Positions 56,751 to 64,000 of a stretch of 64,000 nucleotides of DNA are shown piece by piece. Below the pieces are notes generated by a model, which saw nothing but the letters and a program-made list of their open reading frames with translations, was not told the origin of the DNA and searched no databases. Source of the stretch: Desulfurobacterium indicum (GTDB taxonomy: Bacteria > Aquificota > Aquificia > Desulfurobacteriales > Desulfurobacteriaceae); NCBI RefSeq assembly GCF_001968985.1, contig NZ_MOEN01000006.1, forward strand, positions 1 to 64,000, read 5' to 3'. The translations under genes were made by a program, and so were the position numbers. Every line of letters starts with the position of its first letter. The stretch's first letter is position 1.

Positions 56751-59297
56751 TTAAACCTTTTTTATCATCTTTTTAAGCCTTGCAAGTATCATTAAAGCGT
56801 CAAGTGGAGTTGTGGTTGATATATCTATGCTTTCAAGTTCTTTAATCAGTTCACTTTCTGATTCTGTAATAGTTTGTTCTATTTTTCTCTTTTCTTCCTT
56901 TTGTATATTAAATATCGGAAGTTCCAGTTCTTTTAATTGATTTTTTTCTTCGATAGATATCAAAATTTCCCTGGCTCTTTCTATGACAGATTCCGGTAGT
57001 CCTGCCAGTTCTGCAACATGAATTCCGTATGATTTTTCAGAAATTCCGGGCAGAACTTTATGAGTGAATACAATTTTTCCGTTTATCTCTTTCACGCTGA
57101 CGTGTAAATTAAATACGCTGTCTATCTCTTTTTCAAGTTCTGTAAGTTCGTGGTAGTGGGTGGCAAAGAGGGTCTTTGCGCCTATTTTCGCAGTTATGTA
57201 TTCAACGACGGCTCTTGCTATACTCATGCCGTCGTATGTGCTTGTACCCCTTCCGATTTCATCTAAAATAAGAAGGCTTTTTTCCGTGGCATTGTGAAGG
57301 ATGTTTGCTGTTTCCACCATTTCCATCATAAACGTTGAAAGACCTCTGCTTAAATTGTCTGAAGCGCCGACGCGGGAAAAGATTCTATCTACAACTCCGA
57401 TTTTTGCTTTTTTGGCTGGAACAAATGAGCCTATTTGTGCCATTAGTGTTATTAGAGCGGTCTGTCTTAAAAATACCGATTTACCGCCCATGTTTGGCCC
57501 TGTTACAATGGCAAAGGATTTGTCTTTGGTGAGGTTAACGGAATTCGAGATAAAGTCTTCTTCCAAAAATTTTTCTAAAACAGGGTGTTTCCCTTCTTCT
57601 ATTTTCAGGTTATAACTATTGTCTATCTCTGGTTTTGTGTATCCTCTCTCAACTGCCACTTTTGCAAGAGATAGTAAAAAGTCAATTTTGCCGATTATTT
57701 CTGCCGTATGCTGAATTCTTTCTGTATTTTGGGTTATAAACTTTCTTATGTTTACAAATATTGTATATTCCAGCTTTTCTACCTTCTCTTTCGCCGATAG
57801 GATTTTTTCTTCAAACTCTTTTAGTTCGGGTGTTATGAATCGTTCAGCGTTTACGAGGGTCTGTCTTCGCATGTAGTCGTCAGGGACAAGATGGAGATTT
57901 GCTTTTGAAACCTCTATGTAATAGCCAAAAACATTGTTGAATTTGATTTTTAGACTTGAAATGCCTGTTCTTTTCTTTTCCCGCTCTTCAATTTTTTTAA
58001 TTATCTCCTCACCTTCTTCAAGAATGGTTTTTAGTTCATCTAATTCTTTATTAACACCTCTTTTTATTATTCCGCCTTCTCTGGATGAAAAAGGTGGATT
58101 TTCCACTATTGTTCTTTCAAGTTCGCAATAGATGTCTTCTAATGTATCTAAATCTTTTCCAAGGCTTTTTAAAAGTTTTGATGACATGGATAGGAGGTGT
58201 TTTTTTAGTTCTGGAAGGTCTTTAATAGAGCGGCGAAGGGCTGCTAAATCTTTTGGTGAGGCGACTCCAGAAGTTATTTTAGAAAGCAGTCTTTCTATGT
58301 CATATACATTTTTCAGAATATCGCCTATTGATTCAGCTATGAGAAACGAGTTCATTAACTCTTCTACGCTATCGAGTCTTGCCTCTATCTCTTCCTTTTC
58401 TTTTAAGGGATGAAGTAAAGAGAATTTTAAGAATCTTCTTCCCATTCCTGTTAGTGTTTTGTCAAGGATGCCAAATAGTGAGTATTCTTTTCTGCTATTA
58501 TTCATTGATTCAACAATTTCAAGACTTCTGCAGGTGTGGGGATCAATGTACATAAATGAATCTTCGGAGTATCTCTTTGGTCGTTTGAGCTTTGGTATGA
58601 ATTCAATTTGTGTTTCTTCTATGAATTTTTTAAGTGCAGAAAGACTTTTTACTTCTCCTTTGCGTTCCGTAATTATTGTTTCTTCATCTTTGAAATAGGA
58701 TTCTTCTTTTGTTTGGAAAAATGTTTCAGGAGATAGACTTTTTACCTCTTTGAAAAGCGCTTTAAGTTTCTCTGGAACGATGAGCTCTTTAGGTTTAAAT
58801 TTGCTTATTATATTAAGAAGACCATCTTTGTCTGTTGTCGTAAAAAATAGGTCTCCGGTGGAAAGCTCAGTCCATGAGATGCCAAAGTTCTTTCCTTCAG
58901 GATAAATTGCCATGAGAAAACGGTCTTCTTTTTCATCTTCAAAGTACGTTCCGGGTGTAACAATTCTTACAACTTCTCTTTTTACGACTTTTTTACCCGG
59001 TTTTGGTTCTTCCATCTGTTCACAAATAGCAACTTTGTATCCTTTTCTTACCAGTTTTTCTATGTATGGTTCGACACTGTGATAAGGGACACCACACATG
59101 GGAACTTTTTCGGCAGACTTTCCGAAACCTCGTGATGTTAACGTTATTTCAAGTTCTTTAGCAGCTATTTTGGCATCTTCAAAGAAAAGTTCGTAGAAAT
59201 CTCCCATACGGAACATTAAAAGAGTATTTTTGTATTGCTCTTTAATTTCAAGGTATTGTTTAAGAGCAGGTGTTAATTTTCTTTTGGACTTATCCAT
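56751..59297 (-). CDS. mutS: DNA mismatch repair protein MutS
   Basis: An 848-residue ATPase that recognises mismatches. The mismatch-binding FRMGDFYELFFEDA (Phe-x-Glu) is at residues ~29-42, the connector and lever domains are in the middle, the ATPase has Walker A GPNMGGKSVFLRQ (about residue 600) and DEIGRGTSTYDGMSIARA, and the C-terminal TALFATHYHELTELE block follows. Residue count and domain order are those of MutS1, not MutS2. Confidence 0.96.
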   Translation of the reverse strand: MDKSKRKLTPALKQYLEIKEQYKNTLLMFRMGDFYELFFEDAKIAAKELEITLTSRGFGKSAEKVPMCGVPYHSVEPYIEKLVRKGYKVAICEQMEEPKPGKKVVKREVVRIVTPGTYFEDEKEDRFLMAIYPEGKNFGISWTELSTGDLFFTTTDKDGLLNIISKFKPKELIVPEKLKALFKEVKSLSPETFFQTKEESYFKDEETIITERKGEVKSLSALKKFIEETQIEFIPKLKRPKRYSEDSFMYIDPHTCRSLEIVESMNNSRKEYSLFGILDKTLTGMGRRFLKFSLLHPLKEKEEIEARLDSVEELMNSFLIAESIGDILKNVYDIERLLSKITSGVASPKDLAALRRSIKDLPELKKHLLSMSSKLLKSLGKDLDTLEDIYCELERTIVENPPFSSREGGIIKRGVNKELDELKTILEEGEEIIKKIEEREKKRTGISSLKIKFNNVFGYYIEVSKANLHLVPDDYMRRQTLVNAERFITPELKEFEEKILSAKEKVEKLEYTIFVNIRKFITQNTERIQHTAEIIGKIDFLLSLAKVAVERGYTKPEIDNSYNLKIEEGKHPVLEKFLEEDFISNSVNLTKDKSFAIVTGPNMGGKSVFLRQTALITLMAQIGSFVPAKKAKIGVVDRIFSRVGASDNLSRGLSTFMMEMVETANILHNATEKSLLILDEIGRGTSTYDGMSIARAVVEYITAKIGAKTLFATHYHELTELEKEIDSVFNLHVSVKEINGKIVFTHKVLPGISEKSYGIHVAELAGLPESVIERAREILISIEEKNQLKELELPIFNIQKEEKRKIEQTITESESELIKELESIDISTTTPLDALMILARLKKMIKKV

Positions 59298-59458
59298 TGT
59301 TGTCTCTTTTAACCTATGGTATGACTTTATATTTTAAGTAAAAACGTTGTTTCAGTCCAGTTCGAAAAAATTTTCACATTCATTTGCTAATAAAAATTAT
59401 TTTACATAAGTTTCTTTTTTTATCTAGTAGTGTTAATATTCTACGTAATTTTTATGCT

Positions 59459-59475
59459 GTATTTGCTGCAAATAC
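59459..59475 (+). promoter_or_regulatory. 17-base palindrome upstream of [FeFe] hydrogenase promoter
   Basis: GTATTTGCTGCAAATAC is a perfect dyad (8-base arms, one-base centre) ending 3 bases before the -35 element. Its centre lies about 47 bases before the expected start site, a place where activators of the CRP/FNR kind bind. The half-site is not the usual FNR one (TTGAT), so the protein is unknown. The remaining 59298-59458 stretch is AT-rich and holds no gene that I can see. Confidence 0.65.
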
Positions 59476-59478
59476 CTC

Positions 59479-59507
59479 TTGACATCACAATTTAATTTTA
59501 CTAAACT
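59479..59507 (+). promoter_or_regulatory. Promoter of [FeFe] hydrogenase operon
   Basis: TTGACA (59479-59484) and TAAACT (59502-59507) are spaced by 17 bases, 41 bases before ATG 59549. Confidence 0.8.
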
Positions 59508-59548
59508 ACATCTCGGTAATACTAACCTATAATAGGGAGGTAAAAGGG

Positions 59549-60967
59549 ATGTCTTTATTTGGTACGAAGAAAATAAGAACCTTCGCCCCGCCGAAAGATG
59601 CCAGAAAGGGGGGAGGAACATACCTTCCGGGAGAGCTGAAAGGTATCATCAAAATTAATACTGACAGGTGTGTGGCATGTGATACCTGTAGGCCTCACTG
59701 TCCAGCTGACGCCATCAATGGAAAGCTTGGAGAACCTCATTCTATTGATGTTGACCGCTGTATAGCCTGTGGTCAGTGCCTTGTTAACTGTCCTTTTCAG
59801 GCTATTGAGCAGATGTCTCAAATTGATGAGGTTTCTGCCAGGTTAAAAGATCCAAACACAGTAGTTGTTTTTGCACCTGCCCCGGCAGTGAGGGTGGCTC
59901 TCGCAGAAGAGTTTGGTGGTAAAACAGGAGAGCTTACTGTGGGTAGAATGTACAATGCCTTTAAAAAGCTTGGAAACAACGTAAAAATCTATGATATCAA
60001 CCTTGCTGCTGACCAGACAATCTGGGAAGAAGGAATGGAGTTTATCTGTAAGGTTCTTTATCATGTTGTTGGTTTGAAAAAGTGGGAAATTGATGAAGAA
60101 ATGGCAAAGGCTCTTGGGATTGAGCCAGTAACGATTAATCTCGAATGGTGTGAACACCATCCTCTTCCACACTTTACAAGCTGTTGCCCGGGATGGATAA
60201 GGTGGATGGAACTTTATGCACCTGCCGTTCGTCCTCATGTTTCAGGAACTAAATCTCCGCAGCAAATTTTTGGTCCATCTGCCAAAACCTGGGCTGCATT
60301 AGATGTATGGAAAGTTGATCCGAGAAAAGTCTATAACGTTACAGTAATGCCTTGTACATCAAAGATTTTTGAGGCTTCAAGGCCCGAGTTTAAGTCTGCT
60401 TATGAGTACCTGAAAGAAAACGGTAAGATTCCGGAAGATACACCTCCGTTTCCTGATGTTGATGCTGTTCTTACGACAAGGGATATGGCAGAGCTTCTCA
60501 GAAGAAACGGTATTAATCCTCTTGAAATGCCTGAAAAGATTGAAAATCCTGAGCCTACTGAAATATATACCGGTGGTGGAACAATTTTTGGAACATCTGG
60601 TGGTGTTACAGAAGCGGCTCTTCGTATGGCTTACTTTGTTCTTTCAGGTGAAGAGCCTCCAAAGTGGGATATCTATCCTGTTCGTGGTTATACAACAGGT
60701 ATTAGAGAGGCTGTTATTCCTATTCCTGTTAAGTTACTTGGAGGAAAAACTTTTGATCTTCAAGTTTGTGTTGTGAATGGAAACAGAAATCATCTTCCGC
60801 AGATAGTAAAAGAAGTTCTTGATGGAAGCTCCAAATATCACTGGATAGAGGTTATGAACTGTCCAGGTGGATGTGTTGACGGAGGAGGACAACCTGTTAA
60901 TGGTATGGGAACAGGCTGGATTGATGGGCTTTTCCCAATTCCAAAAGAAGTAGGAAATAGTATTTAA
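59549..60967 (+). CDS. hydA: [FeFe] hydrogenase catalytic subunit (HydA, Desulfovibrio-like)
   Basis: A 472-residue H2-splitting subunit. Two 4Fe-4S ferredoxin motifs are at Cys41-51 (CVACDTCRPHC) and Cys71-81 (CIACGQCLVNC). The H-cluster motifs are complete: TSCCPGW (Cys212 proton-transfer, Cys213 ligand), MPCTSKIFE (Cys269, Lys272, Glu275) and NCPGGCVDGGGQP (Cys438, Cys442). There is no Tat signal of its own. The Tat-bearing small subunit follows, so the pair should be exported together as in Desulfovibrio HydAB. GGGAGG precedes the ATG. Presence in a genome like this, together with a [NiFe] uptake enzyme, is unusual. Confidence 0.95.
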   Translation: MSLFGTKKIRTFAPPKDARKGGGTYLPGELKGIIKINTDRCVACDTCRPHCPADAINGKLGEPHSIDVDRCIACGQCLVNCPFQAIEQMSQIDEVSARLKDPNTVVVFAPAPAVRVALAEEFGGKTGELTVGRMYNAFKKLGNNVKIYDINLAADQTIWEEGMEFICKVLYHVVGLKKWEIDEEMAKALGIEPVTINLEWCEHHPLPHFTSCCPGWIRWMELYAPAVRPHVSGTKSPQQIFGPSAKTWAALDVWKVDPRKVYNVTVMPCTSKIFEASRPEFKSAYEYLKENGKIPEDTPPFPDVDAVLTTRDMAELLRRNGINPLEMPEKIENPEPTEIYTGGGTIFGTSGGVTEAALRMAYFVLSGEEPPKWDIYPVRGYTTGIREAVIPIPVKLLGGKTFDLQVCVVNGNRNHLPQIVKEVLDGSSKYHWIEVMNCPGGCVDGGGQPVNGMGTGWIDGLFPIPKEVGNSI

Positions 60968-60988
60968 ATTTGAGGGAGGTAAGAAAGA

Positions 60989-61351
60989 ATGAAGAGGTTA
61001 CCTTACAAGTATGAAGAAGGTCCCGCTTCTATGGTTGTTTCCAGAAGGGGATTTTTAAAGGTAACAGGTATCCTTGCTGCGTTTGTGGCTTTTGGAAAAG
61101 CGGTTATAGGTTACTTTTACGGTAAAAGGCATGACTATATTACATCAAGGCAAGATGGTCTTTACGAAGATGATAAGATTCACCAAAGAGAAGGACTTGC
61201 CGCTTCTCAAGAGAACCCGACAGTTAAAAAGTATTACGAAGAGTTTGGAGAATATCCGTTAAGTGAGAAATCCCATCACCTTCTCCATACGCATCATTAT
61301 TATGAAAGATGGCAATTAGCCAAAGCAAAAGGGGAGGTGTATCATGGCTAA
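60989..61351 (+). CDS. hydB: [FeFe] hydrogenase small subunit with Tat signal
   Basis: A 120-residue subunit. The twin-arginine motif SRRGFLKVTG (Arg19-Arg20) is followed by a hydrophobic core (ILAAFVAFGKAVIGYFYG). The C-terminal Fe-hydrogenase small-subunit domain has YITSRQDGLYEDDKIHQRE, ENPTVKKYYEEFGEYPLSEKSHHLLHTHHY. In Desulfovibrio the same domain is the end of the small subunit that wraps the catalytic one. The gene overlaps the cytochrome b gene by 8 bases. GGGAGG lies upstream of the start. Confidence 0.92.
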   Translation: MKRLPYKYEEGPASMVVSRRGFLKVTGILAAFVAFGKAVIGYFYGKRHDYITSRQDGLYEDDKIHQREGLAASQENPTVKKYYEEFGEYPLSEKSHHLLHTHHYYERWQLAKAKGEVYHG

Positions 61352-62042
61352 TGATTACATGAATAAAGTTCTAAAGTTTCCTCTTCCGAATAAGATTTTT
61401 CACAACGTTAACGCTGTAACCTGGTATATTCTTCTTATCACAGGTTTAATAGCTTACTTTAAGCTTGCTTCTCCGCAGACTATGGCTCTAATGATGAAGA
61501 TTCACATCTATACGGCTGTCATTTTTACGCTTAACTTCATAGCTTTTGTATTTATTACCCCTCATAGATTCTATATGATGCTTGATAGACTATTTACATG
61601 GGACAAGGATACGTTTGCCTGGTTTAAGAACTTTGGCGGTTATCCGAGGATGCTTGGAATTCCTTTTGGTCCTGAAGAGGTAGCACCTCAAGGTAAGTAC
61701 AACGCAGGTCAGAAGTTAAGTTATCCCATGTTTGTGTTCTTTGTTGCGATTCTTATCGTAACAGGATGGGGACTCTTTCTCTTTAAACATGCTCTTGGGA
61801 AAGGTTTATTTACCGTTATGTTTTATGTTCACGTTTGGGGTTCTATTCTTGTCAGTGCAATGGCAACATTCGGTCACGTTCCCCTTGCTCTTATTCACCC
61901 TGATGATGTTAAGGCAATGTTTAGATTTGGTCCTGGAACCGTACCTATAGAAGTTGCAGCTCATCACAACCCTAAGTGGGTTAAAAATGAAATTGTTGAA
62001 ATAGACCTTCCAAAAGATATTCCGGAGGGACATCACCACTAA
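61344..62042 (+). CDS. Di-haem-type cytochrome b subunit for [FeFe] hydrogenase
   Basis: A 232-residue membrane protein with four helices, resembling formate dehydrogenase gamma/HydC-like cytochromes. Candidate haem ligands are His in FHNVNAVTW (helix 1), KIHIYTAVIF (helix 2) and YVHVWGSILV with FGHVPLAL (helix 4). It probably passes electrons from the hydrogenase to menaquinone. GGGGAGG precedes ATG 61344. It ends in TAATG shared with the next start. Desulfovibrio HydAB instead uses soluble cytochrome c3, so a dedicated cytochrome b is notable. Confidence 0.88.
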   Translation: MANDYMNKVLKFPLPNKIFHNVNAVTWYILLITGLIAYFKLASPQTMALMMKIHIYTAVIFTLNFIAFVFITPHRFYMMLDRLFTWDKDTFAWFKNFGGYPRMLGIPFGPEEVAPQGKYNAGQKLSYPMFVFFVAILIVTGWGLFLFKHALGKGLFTVMFYVHVWGSILVSAMATFGHVPLALIHPDDVKAMFRFGPGTVPIEVAAHHNPKWVKNEIVEIDLPKDIPEGHHH

Positions 62043-63451
62043 TGAAATTTCGCATTGAAAGAGACTTTTTGGGAGAGGTATCTATCCCCGCTGACCGGTA
62101 TTATGGTGCTCACACCGCCCGGGCGGCGGGGAATTTTCCTATTTCAGGATATAAAGTTCCTTTTGAGCTTATACAGGGGTTTGCTTTCGTTAAAAAAGCT
62201 GCTGCTATTGTAAACGGAAGACTTGGCTATTTAGAAGAAGAGATTGTTAATGCAATAGTTAAATCGTGTGATGAAGTTCTTGAAGGTAAATTCAAAGAGG
62301 ATTTTATAGTTGATGCCTTTCAAGGTGGTGCAGGCACTTCTACAAACATGAACGTAAATGAAGTTATAGCTAACAGGGCAAATGAAATTTTGGGCAGTGA
62401 AAAGGGAAAATATTTTCCCGTTCATCCCCTTGAACATGTAAATCTTCATCAATCGACAAATGATACGTATCCAACGGCCCTTAAGATTGCTTCTCTCTTT
62501 CTTTTGAAGGAACTCAGTGAAAAGGTTGCTGAGTTTCAGGGGAGCCTTCAAAAGAAAGAGAAGGAGTTTGCTTCTATTGTAAAAATAGGCAGGACAGAGC
62601 TTCAGGAAGCTGTTCCCATAACGCTTGGCAGAGAGTTTTCCGGGTATGCTGACGCTATTTCCAGGGATAGATGGCGTATATGGAAGGCTATGGAGAGAAT
62701 AAGGATACTTAATATCGGTGGGACTGCCATTGGTACCGGTTTGGCAGCTCCAAGAGATTATATTTTTGAAATTATAGAAGTTTTGAGAGAGCTTACAGGT
62801 TTGAATATATCAAGGCATGAAAATCCTGTTTCTGTCACCGCTTTTGCTGACGACTTTGTAGAAGTAGCAGGAATTCTTGATGCATATGCATCAAACGTTT
62901 TTAAGATAGCAAACGATTTGAGACTCATGAATATGTTGAAAGAGATAAAGTTAAAACCTGTTCAGCCAGGTTCTTCCATAATGCCGGGAAAAGTTAATCC
63001 GGTTATCATGGAAGCTGCAACGCAGGTTGCAATTAGAGTTAAAGCCAATTTTTCAACGGTTAGAGAGTGTGCATCTCATGCCTCTTTTGAAATAGTGGAG
63101 TTTATGCCTCTGCTTGCTTTTTCTTTAATAGAAGCTTTAAAGCTTCTTATTAATATTTCTGAAATTCTCTCCAAGCACGTTGCTGAAATAAAGCCTATTT
63201 CCGAAAAGTGCCAGGAGTACTTTGAAAAAAGCTTTTCCCTTGTTACGGTTATGTTGCCTCTTATAGGTTATGAAAATGCGACAGAGATAGTTAAGGAGAT
63301 AAAAGAGAAGGGCGTGAAAAACATCAGGGATTATCTGACACAGAGGTTTGGGATGGAAGTTGTTGAAAAACTTCTGTCACCGGAATACCTTAATGCTCTT
63401 GGTTATGATGAAGAGGAATTAGAGGAGCTTTTAGATGAATTCAACACCTAA
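62042..63451 (+). CDS. aspA: Aspartate ammonia-lyase-like protein in hydrogenase operon
   Basis: A 469-residue member of the fumarase/aspartase superfamily: HQSTNDTYPTALKIA, GRTELQEAVPITLG and the signature GSSIMPGKVNPV. It should release ammonia from aspartate, giving fumarate. It overlaps the cytochrome b stop by one base and hydF by 17 bases. Aspartase-like genes recur beside hydE/F/G in other bacteria, recalled from memory. A link to ammonia supply for the bridging amine of the H-cluster is suggested by position but unproven. Confidence 0.88.
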   Translation: MKFRIERDFLGEVSIPADRYYGAHTARAAGNFPISGYKVPFELIQGFAFVKKAAAIVNGRLGYLEEEIVNAIVKSCDEVLEGKFKEDFIVDAFQGGAGTSTNMNVNEVIANRANEILGSEKGKYFPVHPLEHVNLHQSTNDTYPTALKIASLFLLKELSEKVAEFQGSLQKKEKEFASIVKIGRTELQEAVPITLGREFSGYADAISRDRWRIWKAMERIRILNIGGTAIGTGLAAPRDYIFEIIEVLRELTGLNISRHENPVSVTAFADDFVEVAGILDAYASNVFKIANDLRLMNMLKEIKLKPVQPGSSIMPGKVNPVIMEAATQVAIRVKANFSTVRECASHASFEIVEFMPLLAFSLIEALKLLINISEILSKHVAEIKPISEKCQEYFEKSFSLVTVMLPLIGYENATEIVKEIKEKGVKNIRDYLTQRFGMEVVEKLLSPEYLNALGYDEEELEELLDEFNT

Positions 63452-64000
63452 AGGACTGAGGCTTCACATAGGCGTTTTCGGCAGGACAAATGTAGGTAAG
63501 TCAAGTCTTATAAACCTTCTAACCGGTCAGGAGGTTTCTATAGTTTCCGAGATTCCAGGTACCACAACAGATGTTGTTGAGAAGGCGATGGAGATTCTCC
63601 CTATAGGCCCTGTTCTTTTTCTTGATACTGCCGGTGTAGATGACGAGTCTCTACTTGGGAAAGAGAGAATAAGAAAGGCAATGGAGATACTCAAACGTTG
63701 TGATGTAGCCGTTTTAGTTGTTGAACCTGATAGATTTACCGATTTCGAAGAACAGTTGATTGAAAGATTTGAAGAGAAAAAGATTCCTTTTGCCTTTGTT
63801 ATCAATAAAGTGGATTTTTCAAAACCGTCTGAAAGTTTTATTAAGAAGCTTGAAGAGAAAGCGCCTGTTATTCAAATTTCTGCAAAGAGCGATTCAAGGG
63901 AAGAAGCACTTTCAAAATTCAAAGAGATTTTACTTAAGGTTGTTCCTTCAGAGTTTTTAAAAGAACCGCAACTTATAGGTGACCTTGTTCCTCCCGGCGG
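63435..64000 (+). CDS. hydF: [FeFe] hydrogenase maturation GTPase HydF, N-terminal part
   Basis: The 188 visible residues begin MNSTPKGLRLHIGVFGRTNVGKSSL, with the P-loop GRTNVGKS. IPGTTTD (G2), DTAG (G3) and NKVD (G4) follow. The end reaches LVPPGG, the start of the HydF dimer domain. HydF is the scaffold on which HydE and HydG products are built into the diiron unit before transfer to HydA. The gene runs off the window, so the FeS-binding C-terminal domain is not seen. It overlaps the aspartase-like gene in another frame, a strong sign of one operon. Confidence 0.93.
   Translation, partial: MNSTPKGLRLHIGVFGRTNVGKSSLINLLTGQEVSIVSEIPGTTTDVVEKAMEILPIGPVLFLDTAGVDDESLLGKERIRKAMEILKRCDVAVLVVEPDRFTDFEEQLIERFEEKKIPFAFVINKVDFSKPSESFIKKLEEKAPVIQISAKSDSREEALSKFKEILLKVVPSEFLKEPQLIGDLVPPG

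Overview
The window looks like a chromosomal segment of a hydrogen-oxidising, anaerobic to microaerophilic, sulfur-associated Gram-negative thermophile. My best guess is the Aquificota, Desulfurobacteriaceae type (Desulfurobacterium/Thermovibrio-like). This rests on gene content and protein character, not on a database search. Outer-membrane traits (LpxI, TolC, SurA-like chaperones, FadL/OmpP1-like porin) show a diderm. Two periplasm-facing hydrogenases, superoxide reductase, cytochrome bd, FabK, a minimal SUF system and a UGA-containing peroxiredoxin fit an anaerobe that meets traces of oxygen. Base composition by eye is AT-rich, and genes are densely packed with many ATGA-type overlaps.

Layout. 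1-0.9 kb: an IS256-type element appears inserted into an IS481-type transposase gene. 0.9-7.4 kb (minus): small hypothetical, FetB-like permease, hypE, cdsA, uppS, metF, metV-like gene and two SurA-like periplasmic chaperones. 7.5-12.9 kb (plus): yceD-rpmF-plsX-fabH-fabK, then ribH-nusB-lpxI. 12.9-20.1 kb (minus): MBL hydrolase, coaD, gpmI, a radical SAM/HhH protein, a CPA2 antiporter and a TrkA/Usp protein. 20.3-22.4 kb: two-gene SufC/SufB module and superoxide reductase. 22.4-27.6 kb: a persulfide-sensor-like CsoR/CstR repressor with a clear operator, a large FAD/FeS oxidoreductase with a methionine-rich tail, and a FadL-type porin. 27.6-29.8 kb (minus): Bcp and an octaheme cytochrome c split by an in-frame TAA. 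30.1-35.7 kb: group-1-like [NiFe] hydrogenase operon (small, large, cytochrome b) followed by protease-hypC-hypA-hypB. 35.7-39.4 kb: tRNA-Thr, ugpQ, tgt, slt. 39.4-44.9 kb (minus): RND tripartite efflux system. 45.0-50.2 kb: secreted 11-repeat ankyrin protein, selenocysteine peroxiredoxin, cydABX and two small membrane proteins. 50.3-59.3 kb (minus): serS, gyrA, FIST-GGDEF protein, rluD, mutS. 59.5-64.0 kb: an [FeFe] hydrogenase operon with catalytic subunit, Tat-signal small subunit, cytochrome b, aspartase-like lyase and hydF (cut by the window end).

How it fits together. Both hydrogenases carry their Tat signal on the small subunit and have a di-haem-type membrane cytochrome b, so both should oxidise H2 outside the cytoplasmic membrane and feed electrons to the quinone pool. 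Sinks in the window include cytochrome bd and possibly the octaheme cytochrome. The Hyp and HydF maturation genes sit next to the enzymes they mature. Superoxide reductase, Bcp, the Sec-peroxiredoxin and cytochrome bd form an oxygen-defence set protecting the metal enzymes. The points most worth a second look are the Sec-peroxiredoxin with its SECIS hairpin, the membrane-linked [FeFe] hydrogenase operon with an upstream palindrome, the TAA inside the octaheme cytochrome, and the CstR-like/Met-rich oxidoreductase locus.
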